Source of the DNA: Ryuthela nishihirai
Taxonomy: Eukaryota > Arthropoda > Arachnida > Araneae > Heptathelidae
NCBI GenBank assembly: GCA_038380435.1
Contig: JAWZYU010000751.1
Location: 1 to 64,000 of the forward strand
Reading direction: 5' to 3'
DNA length: 64,000 nt
A program made the translations under genes and the position numbers. How positions within the stretch are numbered: position 1 is the first letter of the stretch; each line of letters starts with the position of its first letter. The notes below the pieces were generated by a model, which made no database searches, was not told where the DNA came from, and was given only the letters and a program-made list of their open reading frames with translations. Positions 53,123 through 64,000 of this stretch are shown here, in pieces.

Positions 53123-56100
53123 GTATGTGCAAAAGTTGAAGGTCATGATTAGAGGTAGTTTAAAAGTTGAAGACCGTGATTAGAGTTATCCGTAATTACA
53201 GGTATCTGCAAAAGTTGAAGGTCATGATTAAGAGTAGTTTAAAAAGTTGAAGACCGTGATTAGAGTTTTCTGTAATTAGAGGTATCTGCAAACGTTGAAG
53301 GTCATGATTAGAGGTAGTTTTAAAAGTTGAAGACCGTGATTAGAGTTATCTGTAAATACAGATATCTGCAAAAGTAGAAGGTCATGATTAGGAGTAGTTT
53401 TAAAAGTTGAAGACCGTGATTACAGTTATCTGTAATTACAGATATCTGCAAAAGTTAAAGGCCATGATTAGGAGTAGTTTTAAAAGTTGAAGACCGTGAT
53501 TAGAGTTATCTGTAATTACAGATATCTGCAAAAGTTGAAGGTCGTGATTAGGAGTAGTTTTAAAAGTTGAAGACCGTGATTAGAGTTATCTGTAATTACA
53601 GGTATCTGCAAAAGTTGAAGGTCATGATTAGGAGTAGTTTTAAAAGTTGAAGACCGTGATTAGAGTTATCTGTAATTACAGATATCTGCAAAAGTTAAAG
53701 GCCATGATTAGGAGTAGTTTTAAAAGTTGAAGACCGTGATTAGAGTTATCTGTAATTACAGATATCTGCAAAAGTTGAAGGTCGTGATTAGGAGTAGTTT
53801 TAAAAGTTGAAGACCGTGATTAGAGTTATCTGTAATTACAGATATCTGCAAAAGTTGAAGGTCATGATTAGGAGTAGTTTTAAAAGTTGAAGACCGTGAT
53901 TAGAGTTATCTGTAATTACAGGTATCTGCAAAAGTTGAAGGTCATGATTAGGAGTAGTTTTAAAAGTTGAAGACCGTGATTAGAGTTATCTGTAATTACA
54001 GATATCTGCAAACGTTGAAGGTCATGATTAAGAGTAGTTTAAAAAGTTGAAGACCGTGATTAGAGTTATCTGTAATTACAGGTATCTGCAAACGTTGAAG
54101 GTCATGATTAAGAGTAGTTTAAAAAGTTGAAGACCGTGATTAGAGTTTTCTCTAATTAGAGGTATCTGCAAACGTTGAAGGTCATGATTAGAGGTAGTTT
54201 TAAAAGTTGAAGACCGTGATTAGAGTTATCTGTAATTACAGGTATCTGCAAACGTTGAAGGTCATGATTAGAGATAGTTTTAAAAGTTGAAGACCGTGAT
54301 TAGAGTTATCTGTAATTACAGATATCTGCAAAAGTTGAAGGTCGTGATTAGGAGTAGTTTTAAAAGTTGAAGACCGTGATTAGAGTTATCTGTAATTACA
54401 GGTATCTGCAAACGTTGAAGGTCATGATTAAGAGTAGTTTAAAAAGTTGAAGACCGTGATTAGAGTTTTCTGTAATTAGAGGTATCTGCAAACGTTGAAG
54501 GTCATGATTAGAGGTAGTTTTAAAAGTTGAAGACCGTGATTAGAGTTATCTGTAATTACATATATCTGCAAAAGTTGAAGGTCATGATTAGGAGTAGTTT
54601 TAAAAGTTGAAGACCGTGATTACAGTTATCTGTAATTACAGATATCTGCAAAAGTTAAAGGCCATGATTAGGAGTAGTTTTAAAAGTTGAAGACCGTGAT
54701 TAGAGTTATCTGTAATTACAGATATCTGCAAAAGTTGAAGGTCGTGATTAGGAGTAGTTTTAAAAGTTGAAGACCGTGATTAGAGTTTTCTGTAATTAGA
54801 GGTATCTGCAAACGTTGAAGGTCATGATTAGAGGTAGTTTTAAAAGTTGAAGACCGTGATTAGAGTTATCTGTAATTACAGGTATCTGCAAACGTTTTAG
54901 GTCATGATTAGAGGTAGTTTTAAAAGTTGAAGACCGTGATTAGAGTTATCTGTAATTACAGATATCTGCAAAAGTTAAAGGCCATGATTAGGAGTAGTTT
55001 TAAAAGTTGAAGACCGTGATTAGAGTTATCTGTAATTACAGATATCTGCAAAAGTTGAAGATCGTGATTAGGAGTAGTTTTAAAAGTTGAAGACCGTGAT
55101 TAGAGTTATCTGTAATTACAGGTATCTGCAAACGTTGAAGGTCATGATTAGAGATAGTTTTAAAAGTTGAAGACCGTGATTAGAGTTATCTGTAATTACA
55201 GATATCTGCAAAAGTTGAAGGTCATGATTAGGAGTAGTTTTAAAAGTTGAAGACCGTGATTAGAGTTATCTGTAATTACAGATATCTGCAAAAGTTGAAG
55301 ATCGTGATTAGGAGTAGTTTTAAAAGTTGAAGACCGTGATTAGAGTTATCTGTAATTACAGGTAACTGCAAACGTTTTAGGTCATGATTAGAGGTAGTTT
55401 TAAAAGTTGAAGACCGTGATTAGAGTTATCTGTAATTACAGATATCTGCAAAAGTTGAAGGTCATGATTAGGAGTAGTTTTAAAAGTTGAAGACCGTGAT
55501 TAGAGTTATCTGTAATTACAGATATCTGCAAAAGTTGAAGATCGTGATTAGGAGTAGTTTTAAAAGTTGAAGACCGTGATTAGAGTTATCTGTAATTACA
55601 GGTAACTGCAAACGTTTTAGGTCATGATTAGAGGTAGTTTTAAAAGTTGAAGACCGTGATTAGAGTTATCTGTAATTACAGATATCTGCAAAAGTTGAAG
55701 GTCATGATTAGGAGTAGTTTTAAAAGTTGAAGACCGTGATTAGAGTTATCTGTAATTACAGATATCTGCAAAAGTTGAAGGTCGTGATTAGGAGTAGTTT
55801 TAAATGTTGAAGACCGTGATTAGAGTTTTCTGTAATTAGAGGTATCTGCAAACGTTGAAGGTCATGATTAGAGGTAGTTTTAAAAGTTGAAGACCGTGAT
55901 TAGAGTTATCTGTAATTACAGGTATCTGCAAACGTTTTAGGTCATGATTAGAGGTAGTTTTAAAAGTTGAAGACCGTGATTAGAGTTATCTGTAATTACA
56001 GGTAACTGCAAACGTTTTAGGTCATGATTAGAGGTAGTTTTAAAAGTTGAAGACCGTGATTAGAGTTATCTGTAATTACAGATATCTGCAAAAGTTGAAG

Positions 56101-59100
56101 GTCATGATTAGGAGTAGTTTTAAAAGTTGAAGACCGTGATTAGAGTTATCTGTAATTACAGATATCTGCAAAAGTTGAAGGTCGTGATTAGGAGTAGTTT
56201 TAAAAGTTGAAGACCGTGATTAGAGTTATCTGTAATTACAGGTATCTGCAAACGTTGAAGGTCATGATTAGAGATAGTTTTAAAAGTTGAAGACCGTGAT
56301 TAGAGTTATCTGTAATTACAGGTATCTGCAAACGTTGAAGGTCATGATTAGAGGTAGTTTTAAAAGTTGAAGACCGTGATTAGAGTTATCTGTAATTACA
56401 GGTATCTGCAAACGTTGAAGGTCATGATTAGAGGTAGTTTAAAAGTTGAAGACCGTGATTAGAGTTATCCGTAATTACAGGTATCTGCAAAAGTTGAAGG
56501 TCATGATTAAGAGTAGTTTAAAAAGTTGAAGACCGTGATTAGAGTTTTCTGTAATTAGAGGTATCTGCAAACGTTGAAGGTCATGATTAGAGGTAGTTTT
56601 AAAAGTTGAAGACCGTGATTAGAGTTATCTGTAAATACAGATATCTGCAAAAGTAGAAGGTCATGATTAGGAGTAGTTTTAAAAGTTGAAGACCGTGATT
56701 ACAGTTATCTGTAATTACAGATATCTGCAAAAGTTAAAGGCCATGATTAGGAGTAGTTTTAAAAGTTGAAGACCGTGATTAGAGTTATCTGTAATTACAG
56801 GTATCTGCAAAAGTTGAAGGTCATGATTAGGAGTAGTTTTAAAAGTTGAAGACCGTGATTAGAGTTATCTGTAATTACAGGTATCTGCAAAAGTTGAAGG
56901 TCATGATTAGGAGTAGTTTTAAAAGTTGAAGACCGTGATTACAGTTATCTGTAATTACAAGTATCTACAAAAGTTGAAGGTCATGATTAGAGGTAGTTTT
57001 AAAAGTTGGAAGACCGTGATTATAGTTATCTGTAATTACAGGTATCTGCAAAAGTTGAAGGTCATGATTAGGAGTAGTTTTAAAAGTTGAAGACCTGATT
57101 AGAGTTATCTGTAATTACAAGTATCTGCAAAAGTTGAAGATCATGATTAGAGGTAGTTTTAAATGTTGGAAGACCGTGATTAGAGTTATCTGTAATTACA
57201 GATATCTGCAAAAGTTGAAGGTCATGATTAGGAGTAGTTTTAAAAGTTGAAGACCGTGATTAGAGTTATCTGTAATTACAGGTAACTGCAAACGTTTTAG
57301 GTCATGATTAGAGGTAGTTTTAAAAGTTGAAGACCGTGATTAGAGTTATCTGTAATTACAGATATCTGCAAAAGTTGAAGGTCGTGATTAGGAGTAGTTT
57401 TAAAAGTTGAAGACCGTGATTAGAGTTATCTGTAATTACAGGTAACTGCAAACGTTTTAGGTCATGATTAGAGGTAGTTTTAAAAGTTGAAGACCGTGAT
57501 TAGAGTTATCTGTAATTACAGATATCTGCAAAAGTTGAAGGTCATGATTAGGAGTAGTTTTAAAAGTTGAAGACCGTGATTAGAGTTATCTGTAATTACA
57601 GGTATCTGCAAACGTTGAAGGTCATGATTAGAGATAGTTTTAAAAGTTGAAGACCGTGATTAGAGTTATCTGTAATTACAGGTAACTGCAAACGTTTTAT
57701 TTCATGATTAGAGGTAGTTTTAAAAGTTGAAGACCGTGATTAGAGTTATCTGTAATTACAGATATCTGCAAAAGTTGAAGGTCATGATTAGGAGTAGTTT
57801 TAAAAGTTGAAGACCGTGATTAGAGTTATCTGTAATTACAGATATCTGCAAAAGTTGAAGGTCGTGATTAGGAGTAGTTTTAAAAGTTGAAGACCGTGAT
57901 TAGAGTTATCTGTAATTACAGGTATCTGCAAAAGTTGAAGGTCATGATTAGGAGTAGTTTTAAAAGTTGAAGACCGTGATTAGAGTTATCTGTAATTACA
58001 GATATCTGCAAAAGTTGAAGGTCGTGATTAGGAGTAGTTTTAAAAGTTGAAGACCGTGATTAGAGTTATCTGTAATTACAAGTATCTGCAAACGTTGAAG
58101 GTCATGATTAGATGTAGTTTTAAAAGTTGAAGACCGTGATTAGAGTTATCTGTAATTACAAGTATCTGCAAAAGTTGAAGGTCATGATTAGGAGTAGTTT
58201 TAAAAGTTGAAGACCGTGATTAGAGTTATCTGTAATTACAGATATCTGCAAAAGTTGTAGGTCATGATTAGGAGTAGTTTTAAAAGTTGAAGACCGTGAT
58301 TAGAGTTATCTGTAATTACAGATATCTGCAAAAGTTGAAGGTCGTGATTAGGAGTAGTTTTAAAAGTTGAAGACAGTGATTAGAGTTATCTGTAATTACA
58401 AGTATCTGCAAACGTTGAAGGTCATGATTAGATGTAGTTTTAAAAGTTGAAGACCGTGATTAGAGTTATCTGTAATTACAAGTATCTGCAAAAGTTGAAG
58501 GTCATGATTAGGAGTAGTTTTAAAAGTTGAAGACCGTGATTAGAGTTATCTGTAATTACAGATATCTGCAAAAGTTGAAGGTCATGATTAGGAGTAGTTT
58601 TAAAAGTTGAAGACCGTGATTAGAGTTATCTGTAATTACAGATATCTGCAAAAGTTGAAGGTCGTGATTAGGAGTAGTTTTAAAAGTTGAAGACCGTGAT
58701 TAGAGTTATCTGTAATTACAGATATCTGCAAAAGTTGAAGGTCGTGATTAGGAGTAGTTTTAAAAGTTGAAGACCGTGATTAGAGTTATCTGTAATTACA
58801 GATATCTGCAAAAGTTGAAGGTCGTGATTAGGAGTAGTTTTAAAAGTTGAAGACCGTGATTAGAGTTATCTGTAATTACAAGTATCTGCAAACGTTGAAG
58901 GTCATGATTAGATGTAGTTTTAAAAGTTGAAGACCGTGATTAGAGTTATCTGTAATTACAAGTATCTGCAAAAGTTGAAGGTCATGATTAGGAGTAGTTT
59001 TAAAAGTTGAAGACCGTGATTAGAGTTATCTGTAATTACAGGTATCTGCAAAAGTTGAAGGTCATGATTAGGAGTAGTTTTAAAAGTTGAAGACCGTGAT

Positions 59101-62100
59101 TACAGTTATCTGTAATTACAAGTATCTACAAAAGTTGAAGGTCATGATTAGAGGTAGTTTTAAAAGTTGGAAGACCGTGATTATAGTTATCTGTAATTAC
59201 AGGTATCTGCAAAAGTTGAAGGTCATGATTAGGAGTAGTTTTAAAAGTTGAAGACCTGATTAGAGTTATCTGTAATTACAAGTATCTGCAAAAGTTGAAG
59301 GTCATGATTAGAGGTAGTTTTAAAAGTTGGAAGACCGTGATTAGAGTTATCTGTAATTACAGGTATCTGCAAAAGTTGAAGGTCGTGATTAGGAGTAGTT
59401 TTAAAAGTTGAAGACCGTGATTAGAGTTATCTGTAATTACAGGTATCTGCAAAAGTTGAAGGTCATGATTAGGAGTAGTTTTAAAAGTTGAAAACCTGAT
59501 TAGAGTTATCTGTAATTACAGGTATCTGCAAAAGTTGAAGGTCATGATTAGGAGTAGTTTTAAAAGTTGAAAACCTGATTAGAGTTATCTGTAATTACAG
59601 GTATCTGCAAAAGTTGAAGGTCATGATTAGGAGTAGTTTTAAAAGTTGAAGACCGTGATTAGAGTTATCTGTAATTACAGATATCTGCAAAAGTTGAAGG
59701 TCATGATTAGGAGTAGTTTTAAAAGTTGTAGACCTGATTAGAGTTATCTGTAATTACAGGTATCTGCAAAAGTTGAAGGTCGTGATTAGGAGTAGTTTTA
59801 AAAGTTGAAGACCGTGATTAGAGTTATCTGTAATTACAGGTATCTGCAAAAGTTGAAGGTCATGATTAGGAGTAGTTTTAAAAGTTGAAAACGTGATTAG
59901 AGTTATCTGTAATTACAGGTATCTGCAAAAGTTGAAGGTCATGATTAGGAGTAGTTTTAAAAGTTGAAAACCTGATTAGAGTTATCTGTAATTACAGGTA
60001 TCTGCAAAAGTTGAAGGTCATGATTAGGAGTAGTTTTAAAAGTTGTAGACCTGATTAGAGTTATCTGTAATTACAGGTATCTGCAAAAGTTGAAGGTCAT
60101 GATTAGGAGTAGTTTTAAAAGTTGAAAACCTGATTAGAGTTATCTGTAATTACAGGTAACTGCAAACGTTTTAGGTCATGATTAGAGGTAGTTTTAAAAG
60201 TTGAAGACCGTGATTAGAGTTATCTGTAATTACAGATATCTGCAAAAGTTGAAGGTCATGATTAGGAGTAGTTTTAAAAGTTGAAGACCGTGATTAGAGT
60301 TATCTGTAATTACAGATATCTGCAAAAGTTGAAGGTCGTGATTAGGAGTAGTTTTAAAAGTTGAAGACCGTGATTACAGTTATCTGTAATTACAGGTATC
60401 TGCAAAAGTTGAAGGTCATGATTAGGAGTAGTTTTAAAAGTTGAAGACCGTGATTAGAGTTATCTGTAATTACAGATATCTGCAAAAGTTGAAGGTCGTG
60501 ATTAGGAGTAGTTTTAAAAGTTGAAGACCGTGATTAGAGTTATCTGTAATTACAAGTATCTGCAAACGTTGAAGGTCATGATTAGATGTAGTTTTAAAAG
60601 TTGAAGACCGTGATTAGAGTTATCTGTAATTACAAGTATCTGCAAAAGTTGAAGGTCATGATTAGGAGTAGTTTTAAAAGTTGAAGACCGTGATTAGAGT
60701 TATCTGTAATTACAGATATCTGCAAAAGTTGAAGGTCATGATTAGGAGTAGTTTTAAAAGTTGAAGACCGTGATTAGAGTTATCTGTAATTACAGATATC
60801 TGCAAAAGTTGAAGGTCGTGATTAGGAGTAGTTTTAAAAGTTGAAGACCGTGATTAGAGTTATCTGTAATTACAAGTATCTGCAAACGTTGAAGGTCATG
60901 ATTAGATGTAGTTTTAAAAGTTGAAGACCGTGATTAGAGTTATCTGTAATTACAAGTATCTGCAAAAGTTGAAGGTCATGATTAGGAGTAGTTTTAAAAG
61001 TTGAAGACCGTGATTAGAGTTATCTGTAATTACAGGTATCTGCAAAAGTTGAAGGTCATGATTAGGAGTAGTTTTAAAAGTTGAAGACCGTGATTACAGT
61101 TATCTGTAATTACAAGTATCTACAAAAGTTGAAGGTCATGATTAGAGGTAGTTTTAAAAGTTGGAAGACCGTGATTATAGTTATCTGTAATTACAGGTAT
61201 CTGCAAAAGTTGAAGGTCATGATTAGGAGTAGTTTTAAAAGTTGAAGACCTGATTAGAGTTATCTGTAATTACAAGTATCTGCAAAAGTTGAAGATCATG
61301 ATTAGAGGTAGTTTTAAAAGTTGGAAGACCGTGATTAGAGTTATCTGTAATTACAGGTATCTGCAAAAGTTGAAGGTCGTGATTAGGAGTAGTTTTAAAA
61401 GTTGAAGACCGTGATTAGAGTTATCTGTAATTACAGGTATCTGCAAAAGTTGAAGGTCATGATTAGGAGTAGTTTTAAAAGTTGAAAACCTGATTAGAGT
61501 TATCTGTAATTACAGGTATCTGCAAAAGTTGAAGGTCATGATTAGGAGTAGTTTTAAAAGTTGAAAACCTGATTAGAGTTATCTGTAATTACAGGTATCT
61601 GCAAAAGTTGAAGGTCATGATTAGGAGTAGTTTTAAAAGTTGAAGACCGTGATTAGAGTTATCTGTAATTACAGATATCTGCAAAAGTTGAAGGTCATGA
61701 TTAGGAGTAGTTTTAAAAGTTGTAGACCTGATTAGAGTTATCTGTAATTACAGGTATCTGCAAAAGTTGAAGGTCGTGATTAGGAGTAGTTTTAAAAGTT
61801 GAAGACCGTGATTAGAGTTATCTGTAATTACAGGTATCTGCAAAAGTTGAAGGTCATGATTAGGAGTAGTTTTAAAAGTTGAAAACCTGATTAGAGTTAT
61901 CTGTAATTACAGGTATCTGCAAAAGTTGAAGGTCATGATTAGGAGTAGTTTTAAAAGTTGAAAACCTGATTAGAGTTATCTGTAATTACAGGTATCTGCA
62001 AAAGTTGAAGGTCATGATTAGGAGTAGTTTTAAAAGTTGAAAACCTGATTAGAGTTATCTGTAATTACAGGTATCTGCAAAAGTTGAAGGTCATGATTAG

Positions 62101-62170
62101 GAGTAGTTTTAAAAGTTGTAGACCTGATTAGAGTTATCTGTAATTACAGTATCTGCAAAAGGTGAAGGCC
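53115..62170. repeat. 80-bp satellite, about 113 copies, with higher-order structure
   Basis: The monomer consists of two related parts beginning AAAAGTTGAAGGTCATGATT (~32 bp) and AAAAGTTGAAGACCGTGATT (~48 bp). The second part contains the perfect palindrome CTGTAATTACAG next to AGATATCT. Period is exactly 80 over most of the array; 79- and 81-bp units (GACCTGATT, GTTGGAAGACC) cluster at 57-57.2 kb and after 59.1 kb. Rare variants recur at fixed offsets: about 3,279 bp (53147 region and 56426 region) and about 1,994 bp (58881 and 60875). Block duplication is therefore evident. No open frame. Confidence 0.96.
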
Positions 62171-62896
62171 ATGATTAGCGGTGTTTGCAAAAGCTTGCGA
62201 CAGTGCATAGGAATGCGATGTAGTTCAGGATTGGGCTTAGAAGTGCCATGGCAAAACAGGACGTTTCATAATGAGGAAGAAAGAAAATGGTTCGAGAAAT
62301 GAGATTAATGAGAGGTTAAATTTCTGTCGGAATCCTCGTCCGTTTGCGACGGCTTCCTTGGATATAATGGGTGAGAAAACAGAAGAGTCGTCATCTGGAA
62401 TGCTCTCGACAACACCCAATTTAGGAATACAAAGAGTCGTTAATATTACGGGATAAAGCAGTGAGAAATTCGCTCTCTCTCTCAGTTTGGCTTCATAGAT
62501 CAATGATATAGAGTTCTATATATACTAGGCAGAACTCGTATGTCTGGTTCATTGGACGCCATGGATCGATAAGGAGGTAGTCCCAGGGACGAAGAGGTGC
62601 GCATAATACCAGAATCTTGCTCAAGTACACGCATCTGTTTAGATAGATCTGTTGGGATGTTGCACATGTTATGAAGTCATTTTATGGCTTTATATTTTGG
62701 TAAAAAAGAACCCAGATATATCGCGTAATTATTATGTCGGTACTTCATAATGCAGAAGTATTTTTTTACTTTAGAAAACCATTTTTTTTTTCATCATGTT
62801 CCAACACTGTATTTATCGACAATTAGTGCCAATGACATCATCAGTCTGCTGCGTTTGGATACATACCATTGTACACTTGATCACTCCGTAAATAAA
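62171..62896. other. Unassigned flank of the satellite
   Basis: No gene called. Overlapping 61- and 88-codon frames on opposite strands near 62237-62503 show no motif. Confidence 0.4.
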
Positions 62897-63221
62897 TAGT
62901 CCCAACTGGGCCAGTGATGAAATTTATCTCCACAAAACTCCCCGCCCTTCCCTCGATCAGTAGGGAACACTGATGGGTTAGGAATGACAGCCGTCCGTCG
63001 AATGGAACTTTAAGCTGTGACCCGTATGCGGGAGAGCTACATCTTGTGCACGTTAAAGAATAAACACGCTGGATGGTACCTTGACTGGAGGGTACCATCT
63101 GTCTCCCAACAGCTGTCCAATGGGTCCCCTCTCCCCAGCCTTCTCTGAGGTCCTTGTGACCTGGCCATTTAGCCCATTATGGGCAAAAAAGTGCCTCTGA
63201 GAGGTAAAACAACCCAACCCA
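62897..63221 (+). mobile_element. Old SINE, 5'-truncated, plus strand
   Basis: Starts inside the head after the B box (AGTCCCAACTGGGCCAGTGA) and runs to a tail AACAACCCAACCC. Diverged, with an insertion AATAAACACGC at the GTTAAAG site. Confidence 0.85.
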
Positions 63222-63574
63222 AATCTATCAGTATTAAATGATCCTGATGATCACAATTACTAGACTACACGTTTAACCAAAAGCATTCTCTGCGATACAG
63301 ATCTATGCTATTTTACTTGAAATTAAGATTTTTCTTACCAGTTCAATATCTAGAACTTATCATCGCGCCCAACACATACCAAAATTGTCCCCAAAATAAA
63401 CATTTTTTTTTTCTTATTACTTAACGCGGACAAATCAAGACTCTCTTTTACTTCACCGTTCGAACTCCTAAGTGACGTAATTCACACTGCGTGCTATATC
63501 TCGCGTGCCACGTAATACTATAATCTCGTTTTCATTGTTGTACGTGTGTATTGCGTTTCTATTAAAAAAATAAA
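63222..63574. other. Spacer, no gene
   Basis: About 350 bp without recognised features. Confidence 0.45.
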
Positions 63575-63762
63575 TACCCCCTCAAGCAGCTGCTTGTCAC
63601 AGAGGTCTGACAGGAGCCTCTCAGTTTATATGCCATAGTAGAAGGTCCGTGAGGGTGGCAGGACCTCAGCAAAAAACAACACAAACGTCCATGCCTTATC
63701 CGGGGCTCAAACCCAGGTCCCTTAGATCAGTAGCCAAGCGCGCTACCACTCGGCCACTACGA
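63575..63762 (-). mobile_element. Second tRNA-derived SINE family (class II tRNA-like head)
   Basis: On the minus strand the head reads GTAGTGGCCGAGTGGTAGCG (A box of Ser/Leu-type tRNAs) and ACCTGGGTTTGAGCCCCGG (B box) at about 63762-63697. It is followed by ~110 bp of body ending AAGCAGCTGCTTGAGGGGG near 63580. A fragment of the same body occurs at 27171-27247. No TSD resolved. Confidence 0.75.
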
Positions 63763-63779
63763 TTTTGGTAAACGCAAAC

Positions 63780-64000
63780 GATTTGGAAACCGTGTCACGT
63801 GACACGAAGGTTACCAAATGACTAATTTCTAAAAAATTCGTTGCCAGATATTTTTTCTGAATTCTGTAATCAACCATAGTGTTCGGATACTTTTTTGAGC
63901 GACTGTAGGTGGTCATATTACTTTGATACTAGATCGTGTGGGCTCACTCACGGAAATATTGAGCGTGTGCAGTTACCGTTCACAGCAAACTGGAGCGTGT
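63780..64000. mobile_element. Composite Tc1/mariner-like MITE, runs off the window
   Basis: Carries the CACGTG-centred cassette (GTGTCACGTGACACGAAGG at ~63796) and ends at the shared terminus GAGCGACTG (63905). The second cassette follows directly in reversed orientation (GGTGGTCATATTACTTTGAT to GCAAACTGGAGCGTGT). This is the reverse complement of the arrangement at 22936-23376. The other end lies beyond 64000. Confidence 0.75.

Noticed and set aside
53115..62170. CRISPR-like array
   Set aside because: Repeats are contiguous 80-bp monomers without unique spacers, in a eukaryotic context. The same applies to the 34-bp arrays at 7.2 and 13 kb.

Overview
The window looks like intergenic and intronic DNA from a large, repeat-rich arthropod genome. 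My best guess is an arachnid, probably a spider, but that is inference. It is AT-rich, has no prokaryotic gene organisation, and contains two well-spliced exons of a Beaten-path (Beat) type immunoglobulin-domain gene. I recognise no other cellular gene. Nearly everything else is transposable elements and tandem repeats in several layers, many with target-site duplications (TSDs) that can be read directly.

The dominant component is one tRNA-derived SINE family of about 385 bp. It has a tRNA-like head with A and B boxes and a CGT (Thr-like) anticodon loop, a long body, and a short AACCC or AATCC tail. I count more than 30 complete, truncated or fragmentary copies on both strands, roughly a fifth of the window. 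Many carry perfect 10-14 bp TSDs. Several carry one or two extra copies of the last ~170 bp, always joined at the same point.

Region by region. 1-6 kb: SINEs and a SINE-derived triplication. 6.1-8.6 kb: an eroded minisatellite, then about 41 copies of a 34-bp repeat. 9-15 kb: SINEs, AT-rich DNA and a second 34-bp repeat at 13 kb. 15.5 kb: a foldback element built from another tRNA-like sequence. 16.5-17.8 kb: a decayed gag-like (LINE ORF1-type) gene split by a SINE. 19.3-23.4 kb: composite palindromic Tc1/mariner-like MITEs, an LTR-like segment and a 24-bp minisatellite. 28.5-37.2 kb: the Beat-like exons. Their 8.1-kb intron holds two SINEs, an almost complete antisense RTE-type LINE with one frameshift, a pogo-like miniature element, a long inverted-repeat element and a 508-bp hAT element. 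37.7-47.3 kb: dense SINE clusters, some nested in a hAT-like element. 47.4-50.3 kb: a 1.4-kb tandem duplication carrying a GC-rich 33-bp minisatellite. 50.6-53.1 kb: a hAT element whose one end is amplified about 18-fold. 53.1-62.2 kb: about 113 copies of an 80-bp satellite with higher-order structure. 62.9-64 kb: an old SINE, a second SINE family and another composite MITE running off the end.

The parts do not form a pathway. The window records successive insertions: minisatellites are split by SINEs and MITEs, DNA transposons are split by SINEs, and a cellular intron has been enlarged by both classes. The most unusual structures are the repeated-tail SINEs, the tRNA-like foldback element and the hAT element with an amplified terminus.
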